64,000 nucleotides of DNA from JAXGMV01 sp040772085 (GTDB taxonomy: Bacteria > Chloroflexota > Anaerolineae > Anaerolineales > Anaerolineaceae). Where the stretch lies: positions 2,480,001-2,544,000 of the forward strand of contig JAXGYU010000001.1 of the NCBI GenBank assembly GCA_040772085.1. The letters run 5' to 3'. A program made the position numbers and the translations under genes. Each line of letters starts with the position of its first letter. Position 1 is the stretch's first letter. Under the pieces are notes generated by a model that was not told the origin of the DNA, made no database searches, and saw only the letters and a list, made by a program, of their open reading frames with translations. This document shows positions 50,066 through 57,397 of the stretch, one piece after another.

Positions 50066-51247
50066 ATGGATAATGAACAGATTTTAAAGAGATTGGCATG
50101 GCTGGAGGATGAGCGCCGCAAGGATAAAGCTCAGATTTCTGACCTGGAAAACAAGCTGGCCATCTTGTCAAACAACATGGTCAATCAACCGAAGCAGATC
50201 AATCAACTGACCAATGAACTCAATCAATTGCCGATTCTGCAAACCAGAATCGAGAAATTTGAAGGCGCGCTGGCGCAAGCCAAAGTCGATTTTGCCAAAT
50301 TGATAGACCTTTCGGAAAAACGTCGCGAAGAATACAACCGGGAGGCAGAAAAATCCCGCCGCAATGACTTTGAGGTGATTAATAAATCTCTGAACGAACT
50401 GCGCAAGACAGAAGACCCGATGCCGGAAGTTCGCAAGGCGATTCAAACCCGGGTGGACGAAGATGCCAAGCTGATGCGGCTGATCGATGAATTGCGCGCG
50501 ACGATCCTGCAGAGCCAGCGCAGCGAGGATGAAACCAAACGCGGACAGCGCATGTTTGACGACATCCAGCGCCAGGACTCCAAGCGCATCACCGACTTGC
50601 AGACCGAATTCGCGGCACTGCGCAAGCGCTTTGAGGAATATCGCGGCCGCCTCGAAATCAGTATCGACACCATCCGCAAGATCGAACTGCGGAGCAATGA
50701 AATTTATGCCGCTGAGGGTGAGCGCCGGCAGGCACAGAACGCGTTTATCGAAAAGCAAAACCTGATGGTGGTCGAGCAGGAACGCGTCTGGGAAGAGTGG
50801 GCGCAGCACTTTGAAGAAATTAACCGCCAGTCCGAAGCCATTGACGCGCAACTCGAAGCCATGGATGTGACCACGAAAGAATTGCGTCACGCTCAGACGT
50901 CCTTTGAAGACGTCTCGCAGCGCTTTGAACGCCGGGTGAACGAAATCACAGAAATGCAGCGGCTGGTTGAGGAGCGCTTCCGTCAGGAGTGGGTGACGTA
51001 CAAAGCAGAAGACCAGAAAAAATGGACCAACATGATGCTCACGCAGGAAGACCTGCATCGTGAGAACCTCCGTCAGGCGGACAAGAACAATGACCGGCTG
51101 GTCGTTCTGGAGGAACAGTTCGACGAAGTCAAGGACATGCTCAAGCAATATACCGCGGATAACTTCAAGAATGTCCAAAGCCTGGCGGCGACGATTGAAC
51201 ACTGGGTCGATTCCACCCAGAAGGTGATCGACAGCTACAACAAGTAG
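50066..51247 (+). CDS. Long coiled-coil protein
   Basis: A 393-residue, highly charged, almost entirely helical protein with heptad patterning from about residue 5 to 385, and no signal peptide or membrane helix. Short breaks contain Pro (KTEDPMPEVRKAIQTRVD). The Gln/Glu/Arg-rich composition recalls SMC-like or myosin-like rods, but no ATPase heads are present. It ends 6 bp before selB, so the two are probably cotranscribed. Whether it has any role in selenoprotein synthesis is unknown. It could be a cytoskeletal or scaffolding rod. Confidence 0.7.
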   Translation: MDNEQILKRLAWLEDERRKDKAQISDLENKLAILSNNMVNQPKQINQLTNELNQLPILQTRIEKFEGALAQAKVDFAKLIDLSEKRREEYNREAEKSRRNDFEVINKSLNELRKTEDPMPEVRKAIQTRVDEDAKLMRLIDELRATILQSQRSEDETKRGQRMFDDIQRQDSKRITDLQTEFAALRKRFEEYRGRLEISIDTIRKIELRSNEIYAAEGERRQAQNAFIEKQNLMVVEQERVWEEWAQHFEEINRQSEAIDAQLEAMDVTTKELRHAQTSFEDVSQRFERRVNEITEMQRLVEERFRQEWVTYKAEDQKKWTNMMLTQEDLHRENLRQADKNNDRLVVLEEQFDEVKDMLKQYTADNFKNVQSLAATIEHWVDSTQKVIDSYNK

Positions 51248-51253
51248 TCAACC

Positions 51254-53137
51254 ATGCATGTCATCGGAACTGCCGGCCATGTCGACCATGGCAAATCAAC
51301 TCTGGTTGCCGCGCTGACCGGCATAGATCCCGACCGTCTGAAGGAAGAAAAAGCGCGCGAAATGACCATTGACCTGGGTTTCGCGTGGCTTAAACTGGCA
51401 AATGGCGAGGAAGTCGGCATCGTTGACGTCCCCGGTCATCGTGATTTCATTGAGAATATGCTCGCAGGGGTTGGCGGTATTGACGCGGTACTCTTCGTAA
51501 TTGCTGCCGATGAAGGCGTGATGGCGCAGACGCGTGAGCATCTGGCAATCATCGACCTGCTGCAAATCAGGCGCGGGTTGATCGTGCTGACAAAATCCGA
51601 TCTGATCAATGACTCGGATTGGTTTGATCTGGTCGAGGCTGACATTGCCGATGTCGTCAAAGGCACCATCCTTGCCGACGCGCCGATCCTGCGCGTTTCT
51701 GCCCGGACCGGTGAGGGTTTGGATGAACTCAAGCAGCAGCTCGCCGCTTTAATGGAGAATCTGCCGCCCAAGGCGGACAAAGCCAAACCTCGCATGCCAA
51801 TTGACCGTACCTTTTCGATTGCCGGTTTTGGCACGGTCGTGACGGGTACCTTACTGGATGGCAGCTTCAGCCTGGGAGACGAAGTGGTCATCCTGCCCTC
51901 CGGACGTACCGGACGGATCAGGACGATTCAGAACCACAAACGAAAAGTGCAGCAGGCGCAACCCGGCGGAAGGACTGCCATCAATCTGACGGGTATTGAT
52001 GTGGACGAGATCTACCGCGGCGAGGTGCTGGCTAAACCAGGCCAGTATCAGCCGGCATACCGGCTCGATGTGCATTTCAGGTTGCTGCCGGATGCCTCGC
52101 ACCCGCTCAGGCATAACACCTGGGTCAAGCTGTATCTCGGCACCGCTGAGGTGCCGGCCAGGGTGCGGATCATCGGCTCGGAGGAAATTGAGCCAGGCGC
52201 TGACGGCTGGCTTCAGCTTGAACTCGAGAGTGAAGTGGTCGCGGTCAAGGGTGATCGCTACATCCTGCGCATCCCTTCACCTGGCGAGACGATCGGCGGA
52301 GGCGAGGTTCTCGCGACCGACGCGCGCCGCAAACATAAACGATTTGACGAAAATGTGATCAATCACTTTGAGACCCTGCTCCGCGGCAGCCCTGAAGAAC
52401 TTGTGCTCGCGGTGATGGATAAACTTGGCGTGACCACCTCTGAGGAAGTTGTCAGGGCAATGCGCGCTTTCGAGGACGTCCTTCCGATACTTACGGAGCT
52501 CGTCACCCAGGGCGATGTGCTAGCGTTGGAGGAGGGGAGCCTTACCCCGCAGCACCTGATCGTCTCTCAGAACAAATACACTGAATTGACGCACACCATC
52601 CGTAAAATTCTGGCAGATTACCACAAGCATTTCCCGTTGCGGCTCGGCATCAGGAAGGAAGAACTGAAAAGCCGGCTGCAGTTGCAAACCAAACGGTTCA
52701 ATGCTTTGCTTGGCATCATGGACTGCCGGGGAATTCTTTCAGAAGCGCAGGGCATGGTGCGTCTGCCCGAACATCAGATTCAGTTCTCACAGGAGCAGCA
52801 GGTGTTGCTCCGTAAGTTGCAGGCCGAGTTTGATGAGAAAAAATTTCAACCGCCTTCCGTCAAGGAAGTCACTGATATGCTGGGAGAAGAACTATTCGGA
52901 GCATTGATCTTCCAGGGCGAGCTCGTCCGCTTGAATACTGAAGTGCTATTCAGAAAGAGAGAGTACGATCATATACTTGCTGCGACCATGGCAGACCTGA
53001 AGGCTGGCCAGCCGGTATCGGTAGCCAGTTTCAGAGACAAATTCCAGAGCAGCCGCAAATACGGACTGGCCTTCCTCGAGCACCTGGATGCCAGCGGTGT
53101 GACGATCAGGGATGGCGACTTCAGACGATTGAAATAA
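51254..53137 (+). CDS. selB: Selenocysteine-specific elongation factor SelB
   Basis: A 627-residue GTPase that brings Sec-tRNA to UGA codons bearing a SECIS hairpin. The G domain has GTAGHVDHGKSTLVAALTGIDPDRLKEEK (G1), VDVPGHRDFIENMLAG (G3) and LTKSDL (G4). EF-Tu-like domains II-III follow to about residue 350. The C-terminal ~250 residues hold the winged-helix repeats that bind SECIS RNA (for example FPLRLGIRKEELKSRLQL). DPDRLKEEKAREMTIDLGFAW is specific to SelB. Length is normal. No selA, selD or tRNA-Sec gene is visible in the window, and no selenoprotein with in-frame TGA was identified. Confidence 0.95.
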   Translation: MHVIGTAGHVDHGKSTLVAALTGIDPDRLKEEKAREMTIDLGFAWLKLANGEEVGIVDVPGHRDFIENMLAGVGGIDAVLFVIAADEGVMAQTREHLAIIDLLQIRRGLIVLTKSDLINDSDWFDLVEADIADVVKGTILADAPILRVSARTGEGLDELKQQLAALMENLPPKADKAKPRMPIDRTFSIAGFGTVVTGTLLDGSFSLGDEVVILPSGRTGRIRTIQNHKRKVQQAQPGGRTAINLTGIDVDEIYRGEVLAKPGQYQPAYRLDVHFRLLPDASHPLRHNTWVKLYLGTAEVPARVRIIGSEEIEPGADGWLQLELESEVVAVKGDRYILRIPSPGETIGGGEVLATDARRKHKRFDENVINHFETLLRGSPEELVLAVMDKLGVTTSEEVVRAMRAFEDVLPILTELVTQGDVLALEEGSLTPQHLIVSQNKYTELTHTIRKILADYHKHFPLRLGIRKEELKSRLQLQTKRFNALLGIMDCRGILSEAQGMVRLPEHQIQFSQEQQVLLRKLQAEFDEKKFQPPSVKEVTDMLGEELFGALIFQGELVRLNTEVLFRKREYDHILAATMADLKAGQPVSVASFRDKFQSSRKYGLAFLEHLDASGVTIRDGDFRRLK

Positions 53138-53166
53138 GCTCTTCCGTAGTTCAAAAATTTTGGTAG

Positions 53167-53195
53167 TTGACTTTTTATTTCGAATATCGTATAAA
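53167..53195 (+). promoter_or_regulatory. Promoter of the attenuated symporter operon
   Basis: TTGACT (53167-53172), a 17-bp spacer and TATAAA (53190-53195), close to consensus. The predicted start near 53202 puts the leader-peptide ATG only about 9 nt into the transcript. Confidence 0.75.
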
Positions 53196-53210
53196 CATCT
53201 TTATTAAGCT

Positions 53211-53282
53211 ATGATCACAAGCTCCAGCTATTACTATTGGTTTACCCGCATCCCGCCAAAGTCTGCCGCGGAAGCGATTTGA
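53211..53282 (+). CDS. Aromatic-rich leader peptide of a transcription attenuator
   Basis: A 23-codon open frame (ATG 53211, TGA 53280-53282) whose codons 7-11 read Tyr-Tyr-Tyr-Trp-Phe (53229-53243). Ribosome stalling there during shortage of charged aromatic tRNAs would cover the RNA segment ATCCCGCC at 53250-53257. There is no strong ribosome site; the 5' leader is predicted to be very short. The peptide itself probably has no function beyond sensing. It lies directly downstream of a strong promoter and upstream of an intrinsic terminator that precedes the symporter gene. Confidence 0.75.
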   Translation: MITSSSYYYWFTRIPPKSAAEAI

Positions 53283-53339
53283 TTTAAGTAAGTCAAACCT
53301 AATCCACCAAAAAATCCCGCGACAGAGCGGGATTTTTTT
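53250..53339 (+). promoter_or_regulatory. Attenuator RNA with alternative pairings and intrinsic terminator
   Basis: Four segments can be drawn. Segment 1 is ATCCCGCC (53250-53257). Segment 2 is GCGG plus ATTT (53268-53271 and 53277-53280). Segment 3 is AAATCCCGC within 53310-53320. Segment 4 is GCGGGATTT within 53327-53339. Segments 3 and 4 form an 11-bp stem with a 6-nt loop and a run of seven T: the terminator. Segments 1 and 3 share ATCCCGC, so each can pair with segment 2, giving mutually exclusive 1:2/3:4 and 2:3 folds. The terminator ends about 22 nt before the symporter ATG, leaving no room for another promoter, so expression requires read-through. Confidence 0.75.
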
Positions 53340-53361
53340 ATTTTCACACTTGAGGTGAGTT

Positions 53362-54765
53362 ATGCAAATGGAGAAGAGTTCAGCAAGAGATGTACCACAA
53401 CAGGAGGTAAAAGGTTCCGTAGCCCGGGATCTGTTTACCTCAAAGCTCGGTGTGCTGGCAGCAACACTGGGTTCAGCGGTCGGTTTGGGGAATATCTGGA
53501 AGTTTCCCTATATGACCGGCACAAGCGGCGGCGCGGGGTTTATCCTGGTCTATATCCTGAGTGTCTTCCTGCTGGGACTGCCGGTATTGATCAGTGAGCA
53601 CGCGATTGGCAGGACGGCGGCCGCGAACCCGATCGACGCCTTCCGCAAAGAATCGAAGAGCAAGGCGCCCTGGTGGTTGATTGGAACGATTGGTATTTTA
53701 GGCTCATTTTTAATTCTTAGTTTCTACACCGAGGTATCCGGCTGGGTTCTTGCTTATATTCCCAAGGCGATCGATGGCAGCATCTTCACAACGGATGCGG
53801 CAGTCACAGAGGGCATATTTGTCTCGCTGATCACCAATCCGGTGACCGCGCTGGTGGTGCAATGGCTGGACCTTGCAATCATTGGCCTGATCATCTCCCT
53901 CGGCATCTCGAAGGGCATTGAACGGGCGACGAAGCTGTTGCTGCCCATTCTTGTCGTCCTGCTGGTCGTGGTGGCGATCCGCAGTGTGACGCTGCCGGGC
54001 GCTTCGGCGGGGCTTGAGTTCCTCTTCCGTCTGGATCTCTCCGCTCTGACAGCGCCGGTGATCCTGTCTGCTGTCGGTCTGGCATTCTTCAAGCTCTCGA
54101 CCGGTATGGGGGTCATGATGACCTACGGCTCCTACTTCCCCAAGGATCTCAACATCCCGAATAACGCGGTCAAAATGGCGCTGGCTGATATGAGCATCGC
54201 GCTCCTCGCTGGTATCGCCATCTTCCCGGCGGTCTTCGCCATGGGAATCAAACCCGATGCCGGGCCGCCGCTGTTGTTCATCACGATCCCGACGGTCTTC
54301 GCGTCCATGCCGTTTGGCCAGTTCTTCATGATCATCTTCTTCGTCCTGTCGTTCATCGCGACCATCGGGGCGCAGGTTTCACTGGTCGAAGCGCTCGTCA
54401 CTTTCCTGCAGGAACGCGTCAAAATGAGCAGGAAGGTGCTCACAACCGTGTCAATCATCGCGCTGGGTGCCTTCGGCTCCATGGCTGCTCTTTCGAGCAG
54501 CACCCTGGCAGATGTCAAGCCGTTCGGTCTGTCCTTCTTTGACCTCTTCGACTTTGTATCGTCCAACATCACCCTGCCGATTGGCGGTTTGTTCATCGCC
54601 CTGTTCGCGGGCTGGTTCTGGGGCAAAGAGAAATTGTTTGCTGCCCTGACGAATAACGGGACGTTGAACAACCGCGGCATTGTGTCAGCGCTGCTCGTTG
54701 TCCTGCGCTTCGTAACACCTGTGCTGCTGGTCATCGTCTTCCTGCACAGCCTGAAGATCATCTGA
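53362..54765 (+). CDS. Neurotransmitter:sodium symporter (NSS/SNF) family amino-acid transporter
   Basis: A 467-residue inner-membrane Na+-coupled importer with 11-12 predicted helices. The TM1 signature is SKLGVLAATLGSAVGLGNIWKFPYMTG, which carries the unwound Na+/substrate site (GSAVGLGN), and PVLISEHAIGR ends TM2. Known bacterial relatives carry Leu (LeuT), Trp (TnaT), Tyr (Tyt1) or hydrophobic amino acids (MhsT). The leader peptide upstream predicts Tyr/Trp/Phe as substrate here (inference). ATG 53362 follows TTGAGGTGAG. A hairpin at 54784-54819 ends the transcript. Confidence 0.95.
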   Translation: MQMEKSSARDVPQQEVKGSVARDLFTSKLGVLAATLGSAVGLGNIWKFPYMTGTSGGAGFILVYILSVFLLGLPVLISEHAIGRTAAANPIDAFRKESKSKAPWWLIGTIGILGSFLILSFYTEVSGWVLAYIPKAIDGSIFTTDAAVTEGIFVSLITNPVTALVVQWLDLAIIGLIISLGISKGIERATKLLLPILVVLLVVVAIRSVTLPGASAGLEFLFRLDLSALTAPVILSAVGLAFFKLSTGMGVMMTYGSYFPKDLNIPNNAVKMALADMSIALLAGIAIFPAVFAMGIKPDAGPPLLFITIPTVFASMPFGQFFMIIFFVLSFIATIGAQVSLVEALVTFLQERVKMSRKVLTTVSIIALGAFGSMAALSSSTLADVKPFGLSFFDLFDFVSSNITLPIGGLFIALFAGWFWGKEKLFAALTNNGTLNNRGIVSALLVVLRFVTPVLLVIVFLHSLKII

Positions 54766-54783
54766 CCTTGCGTGTTTACCTTG

Positions 54784-54819
54784 CTGACCCAATTTTCCAT
54801 GCGACTATTGGGTCAGTTT
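54784..54819 (+). terminator. Likely terminator of the symporter gene
   Basis: A 10-bp stem (CTGACCCAAT, 54784-54793, with 54807-54816), a 13-nt loop and a short T run (TTT). It is weaker than the other terminators in the window because of the large loop and short tail. Confidence 0.6.
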
Positions 54820-54854
54820 GGTACGTCTGAGTGCCATAACAGGCAATATTGCCG

Positions 54855-54883
54855 TTGACAGCCGCTGGCACGGCATGTATAAT
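54855..54883 (+). promoter_or_regulatory. Full-consensus promoter of rplU-rpmA
   Basis: TTGACA (54855-54860), 17 bp, TATAAT (54878-54883): all twelve consensus positions match, as expected for a ribosomal protein operon. It leaves a leader of about 100 nt before rplU. Confidence 0.85.
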
Positions 54884-54889
54884 TCACCC

Positions 54890-54992
54890 TTGCCTTCTTC
54901 CCGGGTGGAAGAAAAGATCAAGCCAACTTCCCCGCGATATGGCGCGCAATCATCTGGCGCGATGAAACGGTGAAGTGAAGATTGGAGAAAAA
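54890..54992 (+). ncRNA. Possible L21 leader
   Basis: The ~100-nt 5' leader of rplU contains a clear 7-bp hairpin (TTCTTCC, 54895-54901, with 54907-54913) and further GC-rich sequence (GGCGCGC..GGCGCG near 54941-54961). Many bacteria have structured L21 leaders for autoregulation. I cannot match the known consensus by eye, so this is a positional suggestion only. Confidence 0.3.
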
Positions 54993-55313
54993 ATGAAATA
55001 CGCAATCGTCGAAAATGGCGGCAAGCAGTACAAAGCCGTCGAAGGATCCACAATTGTCGTGGACCTGTTATCCAAAGAAGTCGGTGACGAAGTTGTACTC
55101 GAAAACGTCCTGCTGCTGGCAGATGACGACAATGTCGCTGTCGGTACACCGACCCTCAAGGGCGCGAAAATAACCGCCAAAGTGGACGCGCTCGAGATGG
55201 GGCCGAAATTGATCGTTTTCAAATATCGCCCCAAGAAACACTCCCGCGTGAAAACGGGACACAGACAGAAATACACCCGTCTTGTGATCGACAAGATAGA
55301 AATGGAGAAATAA
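54993..55313 (+). CDS. rplU: 50S ribosomal protein L21
   Basis: A 106-residue ribosomal protein binding 23S rRNA. MKYAIVENGGKQYKAVEG is the family start; later KAKVDALEMGPKLIVFKYRPKKHSR with KTGHRQKYTRLVIDKI is the typical basic C-terminal part. ATG 54993 has TTGGAGA upstream; a GTG at 54975 would add six residues. rpmA begins 2 bp after its stop, the usual L21-L27 arrangement. Confidence 0.97.
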   Translation: MKYAIVENGGKQYKAVEGSTIVVDLLSKEVGDEVVLENVLLLADDDNVAVGTPTLKGAKITAKVDALEMGPKLIVFKYRPKKHSRVKTGHRQKYTRLVIDKIEMEK

Positions 55314-55314
55314 A

Positions 55315-55581
55315 ATGGCGCATAAAAAAGGTGGCGGTTCCAGCCGCAACGGTCGAGACAGTAACTCACAACGTCTGGGTGTAAAGTGCTACGGCGGTGA
55401 ATTTGTCATTTCCGGCAATATCCTCGTTCGCCAGCGCGGCACCCGTATCAAACCTGGCATGAATGTCAAAGTCGGTCGCGACGACACCTTGTTCGCGGTT
55501 GCTGATGGCATCGTCAGTTATGAAACCCTACCAACCGGTCGGAAACGCGTCTCTGTCGTTCCCGAGCAGGTGGAGCAGTAA
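55315..55581 (+). CDS. rpmA: 50S ribosomal protein L27
   Basis: An 88-residue ribosomal protein near the peptidyl-transferase centre. AHKKGGGSSRNGRDSNSQRLGVKCYGGE is the canonical N-terminus, here without the cleavable Firmicutes-type extension. GNILVRQRGTRIKPGMNV follows. The start lies immediately after rplU, with AATGGAGA as ribosome site inside the rplU 3' end. Confidence 0.98.
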   Translation: MAHKKGGGSSRNGRDSNSQRLGVKCYGGEFVISGNILVRQRGTRIKPGMNVKVGRDDTLFAVADGIVSYETLPTGRKRVSVVPEQVEQ

Positions 55582-55654
55582 GACTATTTCACAAGGCCCA
55601 GGCCGCACGAGCGGCTATGAATCCTTGTATATGCCAGGAAAGGCTATCTAGAAA

Positions 55655-56134
55655 ATGAAAAAAGAAATTCAACCCAAATACTACCCGAACGCCAAGGTGA
55701 CCTGCGCCTGCGGAAACACTTGGGAAACCGGTTCAACCAAGCCCGAAATCCGGACTGAAGTTTGTTCCAACTGCCACCCCTTCTTCACCGGTCAGCAGCA
55801 GCGCATCCTCGACGTTGAAGGTCAGGTCGATCGCTTCTATCGCAAGCTCCAGGCTCGCCAGGAGTTCATTGACCAGAAGAAAAGCCGCGAAGACGCCCGC
55901 ACCTCACCCGCCCGTCCGATTGCTGAGCTCGAACTCACCAGCCGCGCAGTCGAAGCGCTGGCAAAAGCCAATATCACAACCGTCGGCGAAGCGATCGAAC
56001 GCCTCAAGGGCGGCGAGCAGGCTTTGCTGGACATCGAAGGCTTCGGCCGCAAGTCTCTGATTGACATGAAAAAACAGCTCAAGTCAATGGGTTACGAGCT
56101 GCCCGAACCAATCGTCGAAAAATCTGAAAGTTAA
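55655..56134 (+). CDS. rpmE: Ribosomal protein L31 fused to an RNA polymerase alpha-CTD-like domain
   Basis: A 159-residue protein, against about 70 for ordinary L31. Residues 1-70 are zinc-binding (C+) L31: IQPKYYPNAKVTCACGNTW, EVCSNCHPFFTG (Cys 17, 19, 37, 40) and VDRFYRKL. A charged linker (71-88) joins residues 89-150, IAELELTSRAVEALAKANI, TTVGEAIERLKGG and LDIEGFGRKSLIDMKKQL. These match the helix-hairpin-helix alpha-CTD pattern (I.eLeLs.Ra.n.Lk.a.I.tvgdL... l.nlGrKSl.ei...L). The fusion is within one uninterrupted frame. It could tether a ribosomal protein to DNA or RNA polymerase partners, or simply add a nucleic-acid-binding HhH. A strong terminator follows. Confidence 0.93.
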   Translation: MKKEIQPKYYPNAKVTCACGNTWETGSTKPEIRTEVCSNCHPFFTGQQQRILDVEGQVDRFYRKLQARQEFIDQKKSREDARTSPARPIAELELTSRAVEALAKANITTVGEAIERLKGGEQALLDIEGFGRKSLIDMKKQLKSMGYELPEPIVEKSES

Positions 56135-56151
56135 TTCGCACACGATTAGTC

Positions 56152-56184
56152 ACTGTCCCCTCAATAGTTGAGGGGACAGTTTTA
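56152..56184 (+). terminator. Intrinsic terminator of the ribosomal protein operon
   Basis: A perfect 13-bp stem (ACTGTCCCCTCAA, 56152-56164, with 56168-56180), a 3-nt loop and a TTTT tail, 17 nt after the L31 stop. Confidence 0.92.
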
Positions 56185-56239
56185 TATCAGCCTGTACTGG
56201 TGTAAAATTCAGCAAATATCACCTTCCGAAAGGTCAATC

Positions 56240-56809
56240 ATGCATCATCAGGGTTCCATAGAAGTCGTTTGCGGGTCCATGTTCAGCGGTAAGACGGAAG
56301 AGTTGATACGTCTGCTGCGCCGTTCGGTGATTGCCAGACAAAAGGTGCAGGTTTTCAAGCCTATCATCGACAACCGCTACCAGGCCGGCAAGGTGACTTC
56401 GCATTCCGGATCGGACTTCGATGCCGTGCCTGTCGAGTCTTCCATGGTGATTGAAACCCTGCTGAAGCCGGACACGACCGTGGTGGGTATTGATGAGGCG
56501 CAATTCTTTGATGAAGGCATCGTGCCGGTTGTCAGGGGTATGGCGTCGCGCGGCATCCGTGTGATTATTGCCGGGCTGGATACCGACTTCAGGGCTGAAC
56601 CTTTCGGCAGTATGCCGCTGTTGCTCGCTGTCGCCGACCGGGTGACCAAACTTTCCGCCATTTGCATGGTCTGCGGTGAATCCGCGAACCGCACCCAGCG
56701 GCTCGTGAATGGCAAACCCGCGTCCTATGACGACCCTGTCGTGATTGTTGGCGCCGCTGAAATGTACGAAGCACGCTGCAAGGAGCATCACGAAGTTCCA
56801 CGGAGTTGA
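56240..56809 (+). CDS. tdk: Thymidine kinase
   Basis: A 189-residue type II thymidine kinase for nucleoside salvage. P-loop GSMFSGKTEELIRLLRR, the DEAQFFDEG Walker B region, GLDTDFRAEPFG (base-binding lasso) and zinc-binding Cys residues CMVCGESANRTQR and YEARCKEHH are present. ATG 56240 follows GAAAGG; the upstream in-frame ATG at 56168 lies in the terminator region and is rejected as start. It is 3 bp upstream of hpt, so two salvage enzymes share an operon. Confidence 0.97.
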   Translation: MHHQGSIEVVCGSMFSGKTEELIRLLRRSVIARQKVQVFKPIIDNRYQAGKVTSHSGSDFDAVPVESSMVIETLLKPDTTVVGIDEAQFFDEGIVPVVRGMASRGIRVIIAGLDTDFRAEPFGSMPLLLAVADRVTKLSAICMVCGESANRTQRLVNGKPASYDDPVVIVGAAEMYEARCKEHHEVPRS

Positions 56810-56812
56810 GAC

Positions 56813-57397
56813 ATGATCGAATACACCGAATTCATCGATGAAGTGCTGATTTCAGAGGAAGCTCTACGGACCCGTATCGCGGAGTTAGGCGCGCAAATCA
56901 GCCAGGATTATCGCGGTAAGCAACTCTTGCTGATCTGTATCCTGCGCGGCGGCGTCATGTTTCTGACCGACCTGATGCGGCAGATCTCCATCCCGCACGC
57001 CATCGAATTCATGGCCATTACCTCCTATGGCGTCGGGACCCGCGAGAGTTCGGGGCAGGTGCGCATCACACTGGACTTGAATACCGATATCAGCGACCAT
57101 GACGTGCTGCTGGTCGAGGATATTGTCGACAGCGGCTACACACTCTCATCCGTCCTGGAGCTGCTCGCGCTGCGCAGGCCGCTAAGCCTGGCGGTCTGTA
57201 CGCTGCTGGACAAGGCTGAGCGCAGGGAAGTCGAGATTCCAATCAAGTATTGCGGCTTCACGATCCCGAACAAGTTTGTCTTTGGCTATGGGCTCGATAT
57301 TGACGACTATTACCGCAACCTGCCCTTCGTGGGGGCTGTCGATATAGACAAGTACGAACAGGCTCGGAAAAAATCCTCTGCCGGTCATTATGAATGA
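56813..57397 (+). CDS. hpt: Hypoxanthine phosphoribosyltransferase
   Basis: A 194-residue purine-salvage enzyme making IMP/GMP from hypoxanthine/guanine and PRPP. The PRPP loop is VLLVEDIVDSGYTLSSVL (about 100-117). SYGVGTRESSGQV is the flexible loop, and PNKFVFGYGLDIDDYYRNLPFVG the C-terminal base-binding region. It overlaps the cca gene by 8 bp, so it is coupled to a tRNA-maturation enzyme. Confidence 0.96.
   Translation: MIEYTEFIDEVLISEEALRTRIAELGAQISQDYRGKQLLLICILRGGVMFLTDLMRQISIPHAIEFMAITSYGVGTRESSGQVRITLDLNTDISDHDVLLVEDIVDSGYTLSSVLELLALRRPLSLAVCTLLDKAERREVEIPIKYCGFTIPNKFVFGYGLDIDDYYRNLPFVGAVDIDKYEQARKKSSAGHYE

Noticed and set aside
50168..51202. 344-codon frame antisense to the coiled-coil gene
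   Set aside because: Long only because the Glu/Gln/Arg-rich sense strand gives few stops in reverse. The sense frame has the ribosome context and heptad pattern.
53138..53361. T-box or metabolite riboswitch upstream of the symporter
   Set aside because: No T-box bulge motif or known aptamer core was found. The aromatic-rich leader frame plus repeated ATCCCGC segments explain the leader better.
53138..53361. tRNA-Sec gene next to selB
   Set aside because: No cloverleaf with a UCA anticodon and long acceptor/variable arm can be folded here; the region is accounted for by the attenuator.
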